Source: Platanthera guangdongensis
Lineage: Eukaryota > Streptophyta > Magnoliopsida > Asparagales > Orchidaceae
Direction of reading: 5' to 3'
Length of the DNA stretch: 64,000 nucleotides
NCBI GenBank assembly: GCA_039583875.1
Contig: CM077150.1
Location: forward strand, 189,352,375-189,416,374
Shown: piece by piece, positions 33,338-44,849 of the stretch
Position numbering within the stretch: position 1 is the stretch's first letter
Layout: every line of letters starts with the position of its first letter
Position numbers and translations under genes: made by a program
Notes under the pieces: generated by a model
Database searches by the model: none
The model's input: the letters and a program-made list of their open reading frames with translations, nothing else
Told to the model about the DNA's origin: nothing

Positions 33338-35686
33338 GGTATGATATATGATATTGATTAAGTGGAATTTTTACTATTTTTCTAAATCATAAAGACCATA
33401 AATTAAATCCATTAATTAAGTGACCTATGTCACTTTATACAATTAGTACTATATCAAATGATCCCACTGGTCTAATAAATTTTCTTGATGATCATCTAGG
33501 CTAATTATGACTGGTTTCCAAGAATTGTAATTTTGCCATTTATATTTCCATTTAAATTTTATTTAAAGTTAAATCCATGAATTGGCCACTTTACAAATGA
33601 AGTACATTATATATGTTTCTAAAAATTCTAGGAAAGTTACTGCAAATGCAAATTGCTGAAATAATACCAAATACAAAATTACATAGCCCTAAACAGTAAT
33701 TTGGTTCACCAACACTCATATGACAAATATAACAAAAATGACATTTATTGGATTTTAAACCTATAGAAGCATCCAAAAATATTAAGAAAATTACACAAGA
33801 TCACAAACACATAATTAAATCACTAGGAAGTTTTCCAGAATATTTCTACTGTAATTTCCATCATTTTTAATAATTTCCATAAAGGGGTAAAATTGTAAAT
33901 TCTACATTATTCCAAAATATATTCATCTAACAGACCAATAAAATTTTCCAGGGGTTAAATATGACTCCCTTGAGTTCTTAACAAAATTTGAGAATTTTAA
34001 CTCATCAATAACCTTATTTTCAAATTTCTATCTTTAAATGACATAATACTCAAAAATTCCAAATAATGGGATTTTTGGTTTCAAAAATCCCATTACTTAT
34101 GTTGAAGGTATATTTCACCCTAATAATCCTCTGAACAAGATTTCATAGACTTTTAATGTTCCAAATGGGCTAAGTCCCCATTATATAGATTTTTACTAAA
34201 GGCACCCCAAGCCTATATTCATCATACTCATGCAAGTGGGTTTACCCAATATGCAAGGCCCAAAGAGGCTGAAATTTTTATCATGGGATTATATTGACCC
34301 AAAGGCCATGCCACCAAGAGTTGGGGCCATTTTGAGTTGTATTTCTCCATATATTCAATTAAATTAAATAAGAGACTTTTACCAAAAACTATAGGAAATA
34401 TTTTTCCAAAAAATCCAATTTTTGGTCTGTAACTAAGTATGACATAGTCTCATACATGACCAAAATCTGAAGTCATGAGGACTTATAGTTTGGCATGGGC
34501 ACACATTTGAAAATCTGCCATAGCCTAGGACCAGTCTGGGTAGAATGACCCTACAGAGAGCCCTACAGCTCCAATTCTCAAGTTTAAGGTGGAAAAATAA
34601 AGGTAAGACCCAGGCCTACAATATTCATGTTGATGTCTATTTCTGAAGTTGCCTTTTAGAGGCCTATTGTAAACATGAAAGAACTGTGTAAAAGTGTGAC
34701 ATATAATGTACTGTGAGAGGTGAAGTGAAACAGACCAGAATTGAGCCTTGGCGGCGAGTTTGGCGGCGGTGAGCCATGGCCGAGCTTACTCCGGCGAATC
34801 CTTCCCGTTTCCTGGTTTCTACAGCAATTCCCTTGCTCCAGCACTCAAAGTCCACTCGTTTCCTCCTTCTGAAGCTAATGGTGGGGGTAGTTTTGGCTGG
34901 GAGTGGATGTATATGGAGTTAGCTTCAAGGTGAGGCTCGGCCAAGCTTAGGATGTTTCACCCATGGTGCCAAGTGGCCATCCAGTAGCATATTCCCTCTG
35001 GAATAAGCTGGGGAAGCTTTCCAGGTGCCTTGGATAGAAGGAAGGAGGGCCACATGGCCCTCATTTTCTTTTCTCCACCTTCTCTCTCCTAAAATTCCCA
35101 TTTTACCCCCATGCATGCATTATCTCTCCTAATTCAGAGGGGTAGGAGCTGTCTTTGACCACTTGGGCTGGTTATGGGCCATGGTTAGTGGGCTTTGTCC
35201 ATTGGGAATGGGCTTGGTTCACTCTTTCTTCCTTTACGCCTTATGTTGACTTTGTTGACTTTTAGGGTTGACTTTGTCAACTTGATGAGTGGGCTGACCC
35301 CACCTGAAGGTCATGGACTCTATGACACCACCCAACTTGGGTTGGGCCATGGTGGTGTCCCACTTGGACTATTTGGGCCTTTAGGTGTGAGTTTGACCAA
35401 ATTAAGATTAGGGTTGACTTGGGTCAACTCTAGTCAATTGGTGACCTTGTGATATGGCTTATGGTTCCCTTAGGTTGGTGTTAGGGTTAGGGATGTAGTG
35501 GTGGAATTAATGTGTGACTAGGACCCCAATTTAGGCTGGTTTGAGTTAGATTACCTTGGGCCCTGTTGTGGTCCCCTTGTGACTAAACCCTAACCCCATG
35601 GTTCAAACCTAGCCTAAACCCATGCCCCCACCACATACCCTAACCCAACCTAAGTAGAGGGGTCTAATTGAAAGTGAGATGTTATA
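33338..35686 (-). repeat. G2 3' LTR, inner part
   Basis: It starts with the second GGTAT copy and runs to GAGATGTTATA, a decayed GTTACA end, next to the G2 3' untranslated region. Mostly non-coding, with many GGTTGACTT/GTCAAC words near 35240-35440. No ORF here resembles a protein. Confidence 0.6.
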
Positions 35687-35707
35687 AATTCCAATAAACA
35701 AAGAAAT

Positions 35708-35725
35708 AATTTCGTCCCCGAAATT
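35708..35725 (-). promoter_or_regulatory. Conserved pre-LTR palindrome of G2
   Basis: AATTTCGGGGACGAAATT on the minus strand, a perfect match of arms, 22 bases before the LTR. Equivalent to 11922-11939 in G1. Confidence 0.6.
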
Positions 35726-35799
35726 CAAGTTCGGGTCTACGGGGTTTCCAAGCATGAAAATTTAAGTACTTTAGCTAATAATTAAAGTGTTACCTGATG

Positions 35800-38122
35800 T
35801 AAAAAGCTCTAGGTGCCGCTCTAGCATCAGATCCCTCGGTTCCCAGGTGTGCTCCTCCCGTCTATGGTTGGACAACAACACCTTCACCAGGGGGACCTTC
35901 TTCTTCCGTAGCACTCGGACCGCGGTATCATCGATCCGGAGCGGCTATAGGCGAACTGATCTGTCAGATGCTAACGGGCCTGCTGTAGTGGTGATATGAT
36001 GCTCTGGCCGAAGGAGAGCTCTCCGTAGCGAGGAGACATGGAAGACGTCGTCCAAGGTTCCCAGCTCTGGCGGAAGCTCCAACCTGTATTCCAAGGGGCC
36101 GATCCGCTCCAGAATCAAATATGGTCTCATATATCGAGGGCTGAGCTTCTTGTGCCTCCGCACCCGAGAAATACCATGCACCGGACGTATCTTCAAAAAT
36201 ATTCTGTCCCCCACCTGGAAGTCCATCTTCCGATGCCGCGCATCGTAGTATTTAGCTTGCCTACTCTGGGCCTCTAGCATCCGGTCCCTGATCAATCGTA
36301 TCTGAGCGTCCGTATCCTCAATATGTTCTGATCCAAGTGCCATGGTATCCTCATCCTGTATCCAAGATAGCGGTGTCCGGCATTTCCTCCCGTAAAGAGC
36401 CTCATATGGTGCCATCCTAATGCTCGTTTGGTGACTGTTGTTGTAGGAGAACTCGACCAGTGGCAACAGTCTCTCCCAGGGCCTCCCCATATCCAGTATA
36501 CACAATCGTAGCAGATCCTCCATAATCCTGATGGTCCGCTCTGTATGACCGTCGGTCTGTGGATGGAAAGCGGTGCTAAAAGCAAGTTGAGAGCCCAAGT
36601 ATGCATGCACCGCTCTCCACTCCCTAGAAGTGAATCGACCGTCATGATCTGAGACAATCGTCCTGGGGACCCCGTGGTACCTGACGAATTGTTCCACAAA
36701 CAACCTCACCAAAATAGTAATTGGGCTGTCCTTCCTGATAGGTATAAACTGGGCCACCTTGGTCAGCCTGTCGATAATGACCCAAATAGAATCGTGCCCC
36801 GAGTGGGAGCGAGGTAATCCGTACACAAAGTCCATAGCTATATCCTCAAACTTCCACTCAGGGACTGGCAGTGATTGTAGCAACCCTCCTGGGCTCTTGC
36901 ATTCTGCCTTTACTCGCTGGCATGTCTCGCAGTGTGTCACGTAGAAGATGATCTCCTTCTTCATCCCCGGCCAATACATGCTTCTCCTCAGATCCGCTGT
37001 CATCTTGGTGATACCGGGGTGCACCGAGTATTGAGAACTGTGTGCCTCCCTAAGTATATCCTCTCGGATACCACCTCCTGCGGGTATATAAACATGACCA
37101 CGGAAATGTACAAGGCCATCAAATAAGGTATAATCACCTGACCTTCCCCCTTCCAGGGCCCTGAACACCGGCACCAAAGCTGCATCTAACCTCTGCTGTA
37201 CCCCGATGCGCTCTCGTATATCACATTCCACGATCAGGGAGTTCAAATACTCCCGGTAGATCTCCGGCTGGGTCTCAGAAACAATCGAAATGTGCATATC
37301 CTCCAAAATCTGCAACAGCTCCATAGACATCACCCGAGGCTCTGGTACTGAGGTGCTAGCTCTCCTACTCAAGGCATCTGCCATGGTGTTTGCCTTCCCT
37401 GTATGATAATGCATGGTGTACTCATAATCACATAAGAATTCAAGCCACCTCCTCTAGCGCAGGTTCAGGTCTTTCTGCGTATCAATATACTTGAGGTTCT
37501 TGTGATCCGAGAAGATATCACAATGAACCCCATATAAGTAGTGTCTCCAGGTCTTTAATGCGAATACCACCGCCCCGAGCTCTAAGTCATGTACAGGGTA
37601 ATTCTGTTCTTGCTTCTTCAACTGCTTTGAAGCATAAGCGATGACATGCCCGTGCTGCATCAAGACCACACCCATCCCCTGATATGAGGCATCAGTATAT
37701 ATGTGAAATCCTTCCTTCCCAGATGGAAGTGCAAGGATAGGGTAAGAGGTGAGCCTGTCCTTTAACTCCTGAAATGCCGCCTCACACTTCACCGTCCATG
37801 TAAAAGCTGCTTCCTTCTTCGTCAAGGACGTGAGGGGGAGTGCTATCCTCGAGAACCCCTCTACGAACTTGCGATAATATCCTGCGAGTCCCAGAAAACT
37901 GTGTATGTCCGATGCTAACTTTGGCCGCGGCAAATCTCTAACTTCCTGCACTTTGGCTTGGTCTACGGCCAACCCTGCCCCACTGATAGTATGCACCAGG
38001 AATGCTACTTCTTGTAGCCAGAACTGGCACTTGGAGAACTTTGCATACAATTGGTGCTCTCTCAGCTTCCCAAAACCAAGGCCAAATGCTGAGTATGGTC
38101 TTCCTGAGTTCGGGAGTAGATC
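35800..38122 (-). pseudogene. G2 gypsy pol: RT end, RNase H, integrase, chromodomain-like tail
   Basis: One minus-strand frame runs from the RT just after the YVDD region ([11 protein letters not shown]), through [28 protein letters not shown] and ADALSRR, the integrase zinc finger (HPGITK ... HCETCQRVKAE) and the core with D in MDFVYGLP, D in VSDHDGRFTS and E in HTERTIR, to VFHVSSLRRALL and a tail with HTWEPRDL that resembles the end of a chromodomain. Only two stops interrupt it, TAG at 37454-37456 and at 35945-35947, both in positions where Gln is expected. The 5' end is cut at 38122 by the G3 LTR. Confidence 0.85.
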
Positions 38123-40426
38123 TGTAACACCCCGAAACTCAAAGGAGCAAAAGGGGGACGTTTTGGGCCAGTTTGGGTTCTGGCAGCAGGCACACGGCCT
38201 GGGACACGGGCGTGTCCCAGGGCATGTCAAGCATGTGTCGACACTTAGCCGCGAAGACGTCGAGATTTACTCGACGATTCGTCGAGAGTGGGCACACGGC
38301 CTGCGACACGGGCGTGTCGCAGGGCGTGTCGACCCGTGTCGACACTTAGCCGCGAAGACGTCGAGATTTACTCGACGATTCATCGAGAGTGGGCACACGG
38401 CCTGCGACACAGGCGTGTCGCAGGGCGTGTCGACCCGTGTCGACGATCGTCCCGGGGAGTCGTCGAGATTCGCTCGACGATCGTCGAGACAAGGCACACG
38501 GCCTAGGACACGGGCGTGTCCAAGGCCGTGTCATCAAGTCGTCGATCTTCACTCGACGAAGTGTCCCGTGTACACGGCCTGGGGCCCAGGCGTGTTAATG
38601 TGACACGGGTAAGGACACGGGCGTGTCCTAGAACCCGTGCAGTGCTCGGGTTGAAAATGGGGAAAAAACATGGGGTACACGGCCGGCCACACGGCCGTGT
38701 GAGGTGGAACACGGGCGTGTCAGCTCGAACACGGGCGTGTTCGATACCCGTGTGAGGTTCCAGGAGATTCGATTTTGACGGCGAATGAGGCACACGACCC
38801 TGGACGCGGGCGTGTGCCAGGCCGTGTTCGGTCCAGATTGGGCATTTCAGCCCCGAATCAAAGCCGTTCATTTCTTTAACTGAAGATCCAACGGCTGGGG
38901 GTTGTTCCTGAGAGGATATACCCGTGAGTGGACTTAGAAAACCCTCACTTTTCATACCTTATCATCTTTCTAAATCCTTGGAGAGAGAGGAGAGCCAAGG
39001 GAGGAAGAAGGAGCTAGATCCGCCATTGGAGGAGCTTCGGAGCTCCAAATCGCAAGCCGACTCCGGATCCACGGAGGCAACGCTAGTGCGGTGATTTCCA
39101 TCCGATTACTTTTCAATGGCGCCAAAGAGGAACTCAAGGGTAACGATCCTCATCTTGAGCATGAATAGCTCTCTTTCTTAGCATAGGAAGCCCGCTCTCG
39201 CGAGTTTGCGGAGAGTTGGAGGCGTTCCTTCGGGTAGATATGTGAAGTCCCCGTTGTTTAGACCGTATGCGAGAACGGACATAAGCATGATGTGTGAAGC
39301 CTATCCGGACATGTTGGTCTGGATCGGCGATGTTGCATTGCATAATGCCGGAGAAGACTCCGTGCTATTGGTTGTTTTTCGGGTTTTCTACGCGCTAGAT
39401 TGCAGCAGGGAGCCTTGGGGACTAACCCAAAGGTACACCCGGAAAACTGGGCGGATACGAGATCTTGCCAACTTGGTGGCTTGAGAGCCAACTTGAACAT
39501 AACCGGGTTATGGGACTTGTGATGGAAATGGGACTCGGCGGAAGTTTGACCCGCGCAAATGGCTTAAATTGTCGTTGGGATGTGAGCATGGGTTAGATGG
39601 AACCGTACCCGTTCTATGTCGTTCGGTTAAAGAGACCTAAAGGCACGTGGCACTTACCGCTGGTATACAGTAGGGTCTTCGACGGTCAATGGCTTAAATT
39701 GTCGTGACCCAGGCCAGGAAGACAAATTGCTCATAGGTTTGGCCGTCCAAGTGGCGGTGGTGAGTCCAGAATGTTAATGGCTTTAATTGACGTGACATCG
39801 ACCGGTTCACCGAGAATGTGCCCTGAGTGCACGGGGCGTGTGGCCGAGCGAGCCAACGTCTGTGATGAAATGGCTATTGATATACATTGCTCGCTTATGC
39901 TAATGAAATGCAGGGAAGGAGCATCGCCGCCCCGAGTTGGGGGCGGGATCGTTATAATTTGGTCAGCATTGCTGACCGTTGCCTTATTTTCGCCACCGTG
40001 TGGTGGTTTGTTGCTTGCAGGTGCAGCTGGACCAAGCGGTCAATAGCGGGCTAAAGCCCTTTTTGCGAAGCCGGCCCTCGAAGGCCCAAATGGAAGTGCT
40101 TACTGTTTTATTCATGTGTGACCGGCCTGCGTGCCGTGGTTTGTAAAACATGTCTTATTCAAGTGAAACATTTTGTAAGGCCTTAAGGCTCTTTTTGGGT
40201 ATTTTGTAATAACATTCCTATTTCGTGTTAGTGGACATTCGTGCTTTGATGCTGGGTTCTTGTTTACAACTTTTGTTAAACTGCTTCCGCTAGAATGCTC
40301 TGTGTAGGACGTTGAGATTGATTGGATGGTTTCCATAAGTAACCACCCGGTCTGTCTGTGGTATATGGCGTCGGGCCCCGGCCGGACCTACTGCTATATA
40401 CTATGCGACGGATAGGGGGTGTTGCA
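38123..40426 (+). repeat. G3 5' LTR (2.3 kb)
   Basis: Starts TGTAACACCCCG and ends GGGGGTGTTGCA, near inverted repeats, followed by a primer-binding site at 40430. The distal part matches 42485-42859. It contains the palindromic tandem block at 38191-38830. It interrupts the G2 RT. Confidence 0.82.
38191..38830. repeat. Palindromic tandem block in the G3 LTR (101-bp period)
   Basis: Three units about 101 bp apart (from 38240, 38341 and 38442) with GACACGGGCGTGTC, CTCGACGAT and TCGTCGAGA, followed by looser ACACGGGCGTGT motifs to 38830. These are the same motif types as in G1 and LARD, but in a different family and arrangement. Confidence 0.8.
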
Positions 40427-40429
40427 ATT

Positions 40430-40439
40430 TGGTATCAGA
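40430..40439 (+). promoter_or_regulatory. G3 primer-binding site (initiator tRNA-Met)
   Basis: TGGTATCAGA, three bases after the LTR end. The complementarity stops after about 10 nt, unlike L1 and L2. Confidence 0.75.
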
Positions 40440-40650
40440 CTACTGGTTTTTGTCGGGCTTAAAGTGAATTCGTGGGCGAATTCTTTTTAAGGGGTGGTGA
40501 GCACATTGTGTGCGTCATCGTTATAATGGTAAAAGAACCCATGAATGTCCACTTAGGAATGAAAATACCCGTGTTTGAGGAACCTGCGTGTTCCTATAAT
40601 TGCTGTTTGCAATTTATTTGGTCGCTTAACGGTGTTTTGTACCACTATAG

Positions 40651-41794
40651 GTGGCCAGAAGTGGTGTTGGGCCGTCAGAACGCCGAGTTTCTGAGGCTAG
40701 TAGTGCACCGGATGTTGCTCCCGCAACACCTCTGTCGGCCGAGAATATTCGATTGGTGGCTGAAGCGGTGTTGGCCGTGATTAATGCGCAACCTGGAAGG
40801 CAAACGCAGCAGCCCGCTCCTGTGATGGAGCAAGAACCTCTGCAAGAGGCTGAGCCGAGGAGAGTGGAGCAAGTGGTTGTAGAACCGATGGTGCCAAGGA
40901 GGGCAACTGAGAGGCAGCTAAAGCATGTAATGAGCTTTAACCCTCCGTTATTCTCGGGGTTGGGAACCCCATCTCAGGCTGAAGACTGGCTCTCCAGGGT
41001 GAAGAGAGTCATGACCGCAACGGAGACGGAGGAGTGGCAAATGACCACCATCGCTACGTTCCTTTTGGACGGTGAAGCGAGGATGTGGTGGGAAGGATTG
41101 GAGCTGCATCATTTGAGAGGTAGACAACTAATAGACGTTCCGATGGAAGAGTTCTCGGGATTGTTCTTGTCAAGATACCTCCCTTCTACTCAGAGGATTT
41201 CGATGGAGAATGAGTTCCTGAAGTTGGTACAGGGTGAGAGGAGCGTGGATGAATATCTCCACGAGTTCACTCGTTTGAGTCGTTATGCTAGCTCCACCAT
41301 CATGGATGAGGAGCGCAAGACTAATGGCTTCTACGAAGGGTTGAGAGATGAGTTGAGGTTACTACTCTCGGGGCCGATGACGTAGGGTTTCTTAACCTTG
41401 GTCAATACTGCCCGGTCCTTGGAGAAGGACATGAAGAGTGTGCAAGCGAAGAAAGGCTTGGGTGATAGAAAATCTGAATTCAAAGTGCCGACTACTTCAA
41501 AGTCCGGCTATCGGAGGTCTTTCAAGAAGCATAGGACTTCGGGTCCAGCTCCTTCTGGCGCTTCTGGGGCGACTACGAGTTGGACCCCGGGCGCGTGTTT
41601 TACATGTGGAAAGACGGGGCATTTCGCCCGTGATTGTTGGAGCGGACGTCCTAAGTCCGAGAGGAGGCCGGGAGCTACTTATGAAGAGAAGGGAAAGGCG
41701 GTGGAGTCGACCGCATCCCATTATGCTCCGGCCCAACCAAGGGTCTACAATCTTGGCCAACAGGAGGCCATTAAACAAGCTGATGTGGTGACAG
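40651..41794 (+). pseudogene. G3 gag
   Basis: The ATG at 40651 opens a frame with a capsid-type region around residues 90-210 (PPLFSGLG, EDWLSRVKRVM, ARMWWEGLE, FLSRYLPS) and a zinc knuckle CFTCGKTGHFARDC, complete CX2CX4HX4C, in the second half. One in-frame TAG at 41383-41385 splits it. The frame then runs to an intron-like junction at 41794/41795. A leader of about 200 bp lies between the primer site and the ATG. Confidence 0.85.
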
Positions 41795-41870
41795 GTACGG
41801 TTTAATTTATAGCAAGTCAATTTCTTTAAATACTTGTTATGCACATGTTACCTTACAACTGCTTGTTTAG
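41795..41870 (+). other. Intron-like 76-bp insertion between gag and protease of G3
   Basis: It begins GTACGG after ACAG and ends TTGTTTAG before GA, is AT-rich, and contains a TAA in the gag frame. Removing it joins the gag frame to the protease frame exactly (phase 1), giving the expected junction before LICENPARAL. TTAATTT is repeated at both sides (near 41801 and 41879), so it may have arisen as a small insertion. Confidence 0.5.
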
Positions 41871-42484
41871 GATTTGTATTAATTTGTGAAAATCCGGCAC
41901 GAGCACTCTTCGGTACGGGAGCCTCACACTCCTTCTTCTCCGAAGGATTTATATCACACATCGGAGTCCCTTCTTCGATGGCGAAGGATAAGTTGGATGT
42001 GTTGTTGCCCAATGGGTGTTCGATGCAAGCGGATAGGATCTGCGATGTTAAGACTCGTATTGGGGAGCAGGAGTTCGACCTGCGGGCGTCTTTACTTCCG
42101 TTAGTGGAGTTTGACGTCATATTCGGCATGGACTGGCTCTCGGAGCAGCAGGCCCATATAGATTGCGGTAGCAAGGAAGTTAAGCTGGGAGCGAGTCGTG
42201 AGACGACTTTTACGGGCTTAAAGGGGTCGAGCAAGACGTTGATGTCTGCTCTTCAGGTGGTGAAGGCGGTTCGTACTGGAGCAGAACTGTTCTTTACACT
42301 AGTGGAGGTTGCAAAGCCGAAGCCCGCATTGAATTGTATTTCAGTGGTATCGGAATACCCTGATGTGTTCCCCGCAGATCTTCCTGGAGCCCCGCCTCAG
42401 CGGGAGATAGATTTTACGATCGAGCTTGTGCCAGGTGCAAAGCCTGTGTCACGATCTCCCTATCGGCTAGCGCCTAAGGAAATG
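41871..42484 (+). pseudogene. G3 protease and RT linker (truncated)
   Basis: ALFGTGASHSFFSEGF is a retropepsin active site in which the catalytic Asp is Gly. FDVIFGMDWL and DVFPADLPGAPP ... YRLAPKEM follow, typical of the PR-RT linker. Sequence then changes at 42484-42485 directly into LTR, so RT, RNase H and integrase are deleted. Confidence 0.85.
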
Positions 42485-42859
42485 GCGGGCTAAATCCCAA
42501 ATTGCGAAACCGGCCCTCGAAGGCCTAATTGGAGTGTTTACTGTTTTATTCATGTATGACTGGCCTGCGTGCCATGGTTTGTAAATCATGTAATATCAAG
42601 TGAACCATTTTGTAAGGCCTTAAGGCCTGTACTTGTATATGTACAACATTCCTAATTTGGTATTAGTGGACATTCATGCTTTAGTGCTGGGTTCTTTATT
42701 GCAACTTATTAATCTGCTTCCGCTAGAATGCTCTGTGTAGGACGTTATGATTGGTTGGATGGTTTCCATGAGTAACCACCCGGTCTGTCTGTGGTATATG
42801 GCGTCGGGCCCCGGCCGGACCTACTGTTATATGCTATGCGACGGATAGGAGGTGTTACA
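42485..42859 (+). repeat. G3 3' LTR fragment
   Basis: Matches the last 375-380 bp of the 5' LTR (from about 40048) and ends GGTGTTACA. The junction with pol shares GCGG, consistent with a microhomology deletion. The flank after it does not repeat the flank before 38123. Confidence 0.75.
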
Positions 42860-43095
42860 CTACTATGCCTGGAGCAGCAGATTTCGACCACAGATGGACC
42901 GGTAGCTTCAGACCTGTCAGTTCACTTGGAGCCAGTTCGGATCGATGACAGAGGAGTACGGATCTTGCGTCACAAGAAGGTTCTGTTAGTCAAAGTTCTG
43001 TGGAGAAACCATGGCCAGGAGGAGCATACCTGGAAACTGCAGGACCTGATGCGACAAAAGTATCCAGAGCTGTTCAATCAGGTATACCTCACAAC
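42860..43095 (+). pseudogene. Gypsy pol tail fragment (G4)
   Basis: CLEQQISTTDGPVASD, VRILRHKKVLLVKVLWRNH and RQKYPELFNQ match the end of gypsy pol and resemble the tail of G2, but on the opposite strand. Only the last about 75 codons are present. It abuts the G3 LTR fragment. Confidence 0.7.
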
Positions 43096-43250
43096 CTCTC
43101 AAGATGTAAAATTTACTTTCCTGTTTTTAAACTAGTAGAGCTGCTATAGGAAGAGTAGAGGTTAATCTTTTATTTATTGGGATCTTGGCTTTGCCAATTG
43201 GGCGAATTGGTCATAGATTTAGGTTTCCCTTTAAGCCCCACTTAGCAAAC

Positions 43251-43793
43251 ATGGCGTCGGGATGTAATCTGTCACTTCTTATGGATATTTATAGGAAGTC
43301 AACTCATCCCATCTGGAGATTGAGAGCATCCTTCATCCTGGAAGAGGGTCCGTTTATCCCCATGAAGACCTCCGACTCTGGGATCCTAGTGCCCATGGAC
43401 GTTGCTGAGATGTCTGAGACGGAACTATCTCTATTTCTCTTGGACGAGAGGATTCGACAAATTATCATGGATGTCTGGTCCGGAGCCTCTCGCTCTAGAT
43501 TGGAAAAATGTCGAACGACTAAAACTCTGTGGATGATGATCTCAGAGCTGATGGGGGGGTCAGAGAAAGTTGAAATATGCTGTCAATCAGAGGATGAAGC
43601 GTATGTGGGGGTCATCACTTCTGAAGATGAATGCAAGAATCCCTCGGATTGCATCAGAGCTCCCGTGTCCGTGTCAGAGACTGACGAGACCAGTGAGGAA
43701 AGCAGCTCTGACGAGGACGAAACAATGGTCACTGATTCTAATGACAATAACTCAGATGAGCAGGTAACATCCCATTTCCAACTAGACCCCTAA
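43251..43793 (+). pseudogene. C2 Sirevirus-like gag, N-terminal and acidic parts
   Basis: The first sensible ATG is at 43251, preceded by untranslated-looking sequence, although the frame is open back to 43185. The pattern LLDERIRQIIMDVW ... CRTTKTLWMMISELMGG parallels the gag of element A (NILAQIMSD ... CNSVKEIWDKLSEIVSG). A very acidic Ser-rich part (SEESSSDEDETMV) follows, as in A. The CCHC part is not here but lies at 46226. No 5' LTR or leader can be seen before it. Confidence 0.6.
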
Positions 43794-43852
43794 GAGTGGT
43801 TTTGGCCATGACTAGGTCATGACAAAACACAAGGAAGCTAAAAAGGGGCAAG

Positions 43853-44468
43853 TAGGGGTGTGCATGAAAAACCGAAAACCGACCAAACCACCCCAAACCT
43901 CCCAAACCAAACCGATTTTACACCGAACCGAACAACTCGGTTTGGTTTTGGTTTTCCTCTCTGAAAAACCGAACCGCACCGACTAATAATGCATGTAAAA
44001 ATATTACCAATACTGATCTTTTAACTATTTTTATTAACTAAATAATGTACACAAATTATATCAACTTAATAATTTTAATATCATTTGAACTAAAATAAAT
44101 TTTTGTAATGCATATTCTATGCATCAAGACGAATTAAACATTTTGTTGAACTGATTTTTTTTATATCTTTTTTATATTTATTACTCGATTTCAAAATAAA
44201 AATATTTAATCATTTTTTTAATGTAATATGAGCTATTAGCTATAATATATCATTTATAAATAAAGCTTGATGATATTAATTTTTTAATTATCATAACTTT
44301 TTAAAATTTTCTTAAGATATTTAAGTATATAATTATTTTAAATAGTATAACTGAAAAACCGAAAACCGAACCGAGTAAACCGACAAAAAAACCGAACCGG
44401 ACCGATAAACATCGGTTCGGTTTTGGTTTGGGTCCAAACCGACCCAAACCGAACCGCTTGCACCCCTA
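43853..44468. mobile_element. hAT-like MITE (616 bp)
   Basis: Termini TAGGGGTGTGCA and TGCACCCCTA are imperfect inverted repeats. Sub-terminal regions are dense in AACCGAACCG-type words in inverted orientation, and the middle is AT-rich. Flanking octamers GGGGCAAG (43845-43852) and AGGCCAAG (44469-44476) agree at 6 of 8, a decayed hAT-style target duplication. There is no coding capacity. Confidence 0.75.
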
Positions 44469-44849
44469 AGGCCAAGTGATAGAAGGTCATGGTGAGAATC
44501 ACCTTGGTCTGCCTATGGCACAACCTCATCACCAAACCTAGGGTTTGACCTTAGGGCTTCACCATGACTCCATGACCCAACCACAACATCACTAACCTAT
44601 CAGAGGGTCCACTAGAGCCTTAAGGGTCCATTGGAGTCAACCCAAAGTGGCCAATTTGACCTAGGACCACCATTGGCCTAAATTGGGCAAGGTGCCCTAA
44701 CAAAGGGCAGTTGACCTTTAATGTGTCCAACCAACCTTGCCCAGGTCTTCTTAGACCTAAAGTGAGGTCAATGGGTCACTAAGGATACATTGGGGTCAGC
44801 CTTAGAGGCCAAGTTGACCCAAGTCAACTCAAGCTATCTAAGCACAAAA
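44469..44849. other. Unclassified insert next to the MITE
   Basis: 380 bp rich in GGTCAA/TTGACC words, of the composition seen in the G2 LTR near 35240-35440. No coding frame. The block 43822-44849, including the MITE, is bracketed by the 12-mer GACTAGGTCATG (43810-43821 and 44850-44861). I cannot assign it to a family. Confidence 0.35.

Noticed and set aside
34748..34933. 61-residue ORF with a gene-like GC-rich context
   Set aside because: Lies inside the G2 LTR; no conserved domain, and composition is explained by the LTR.
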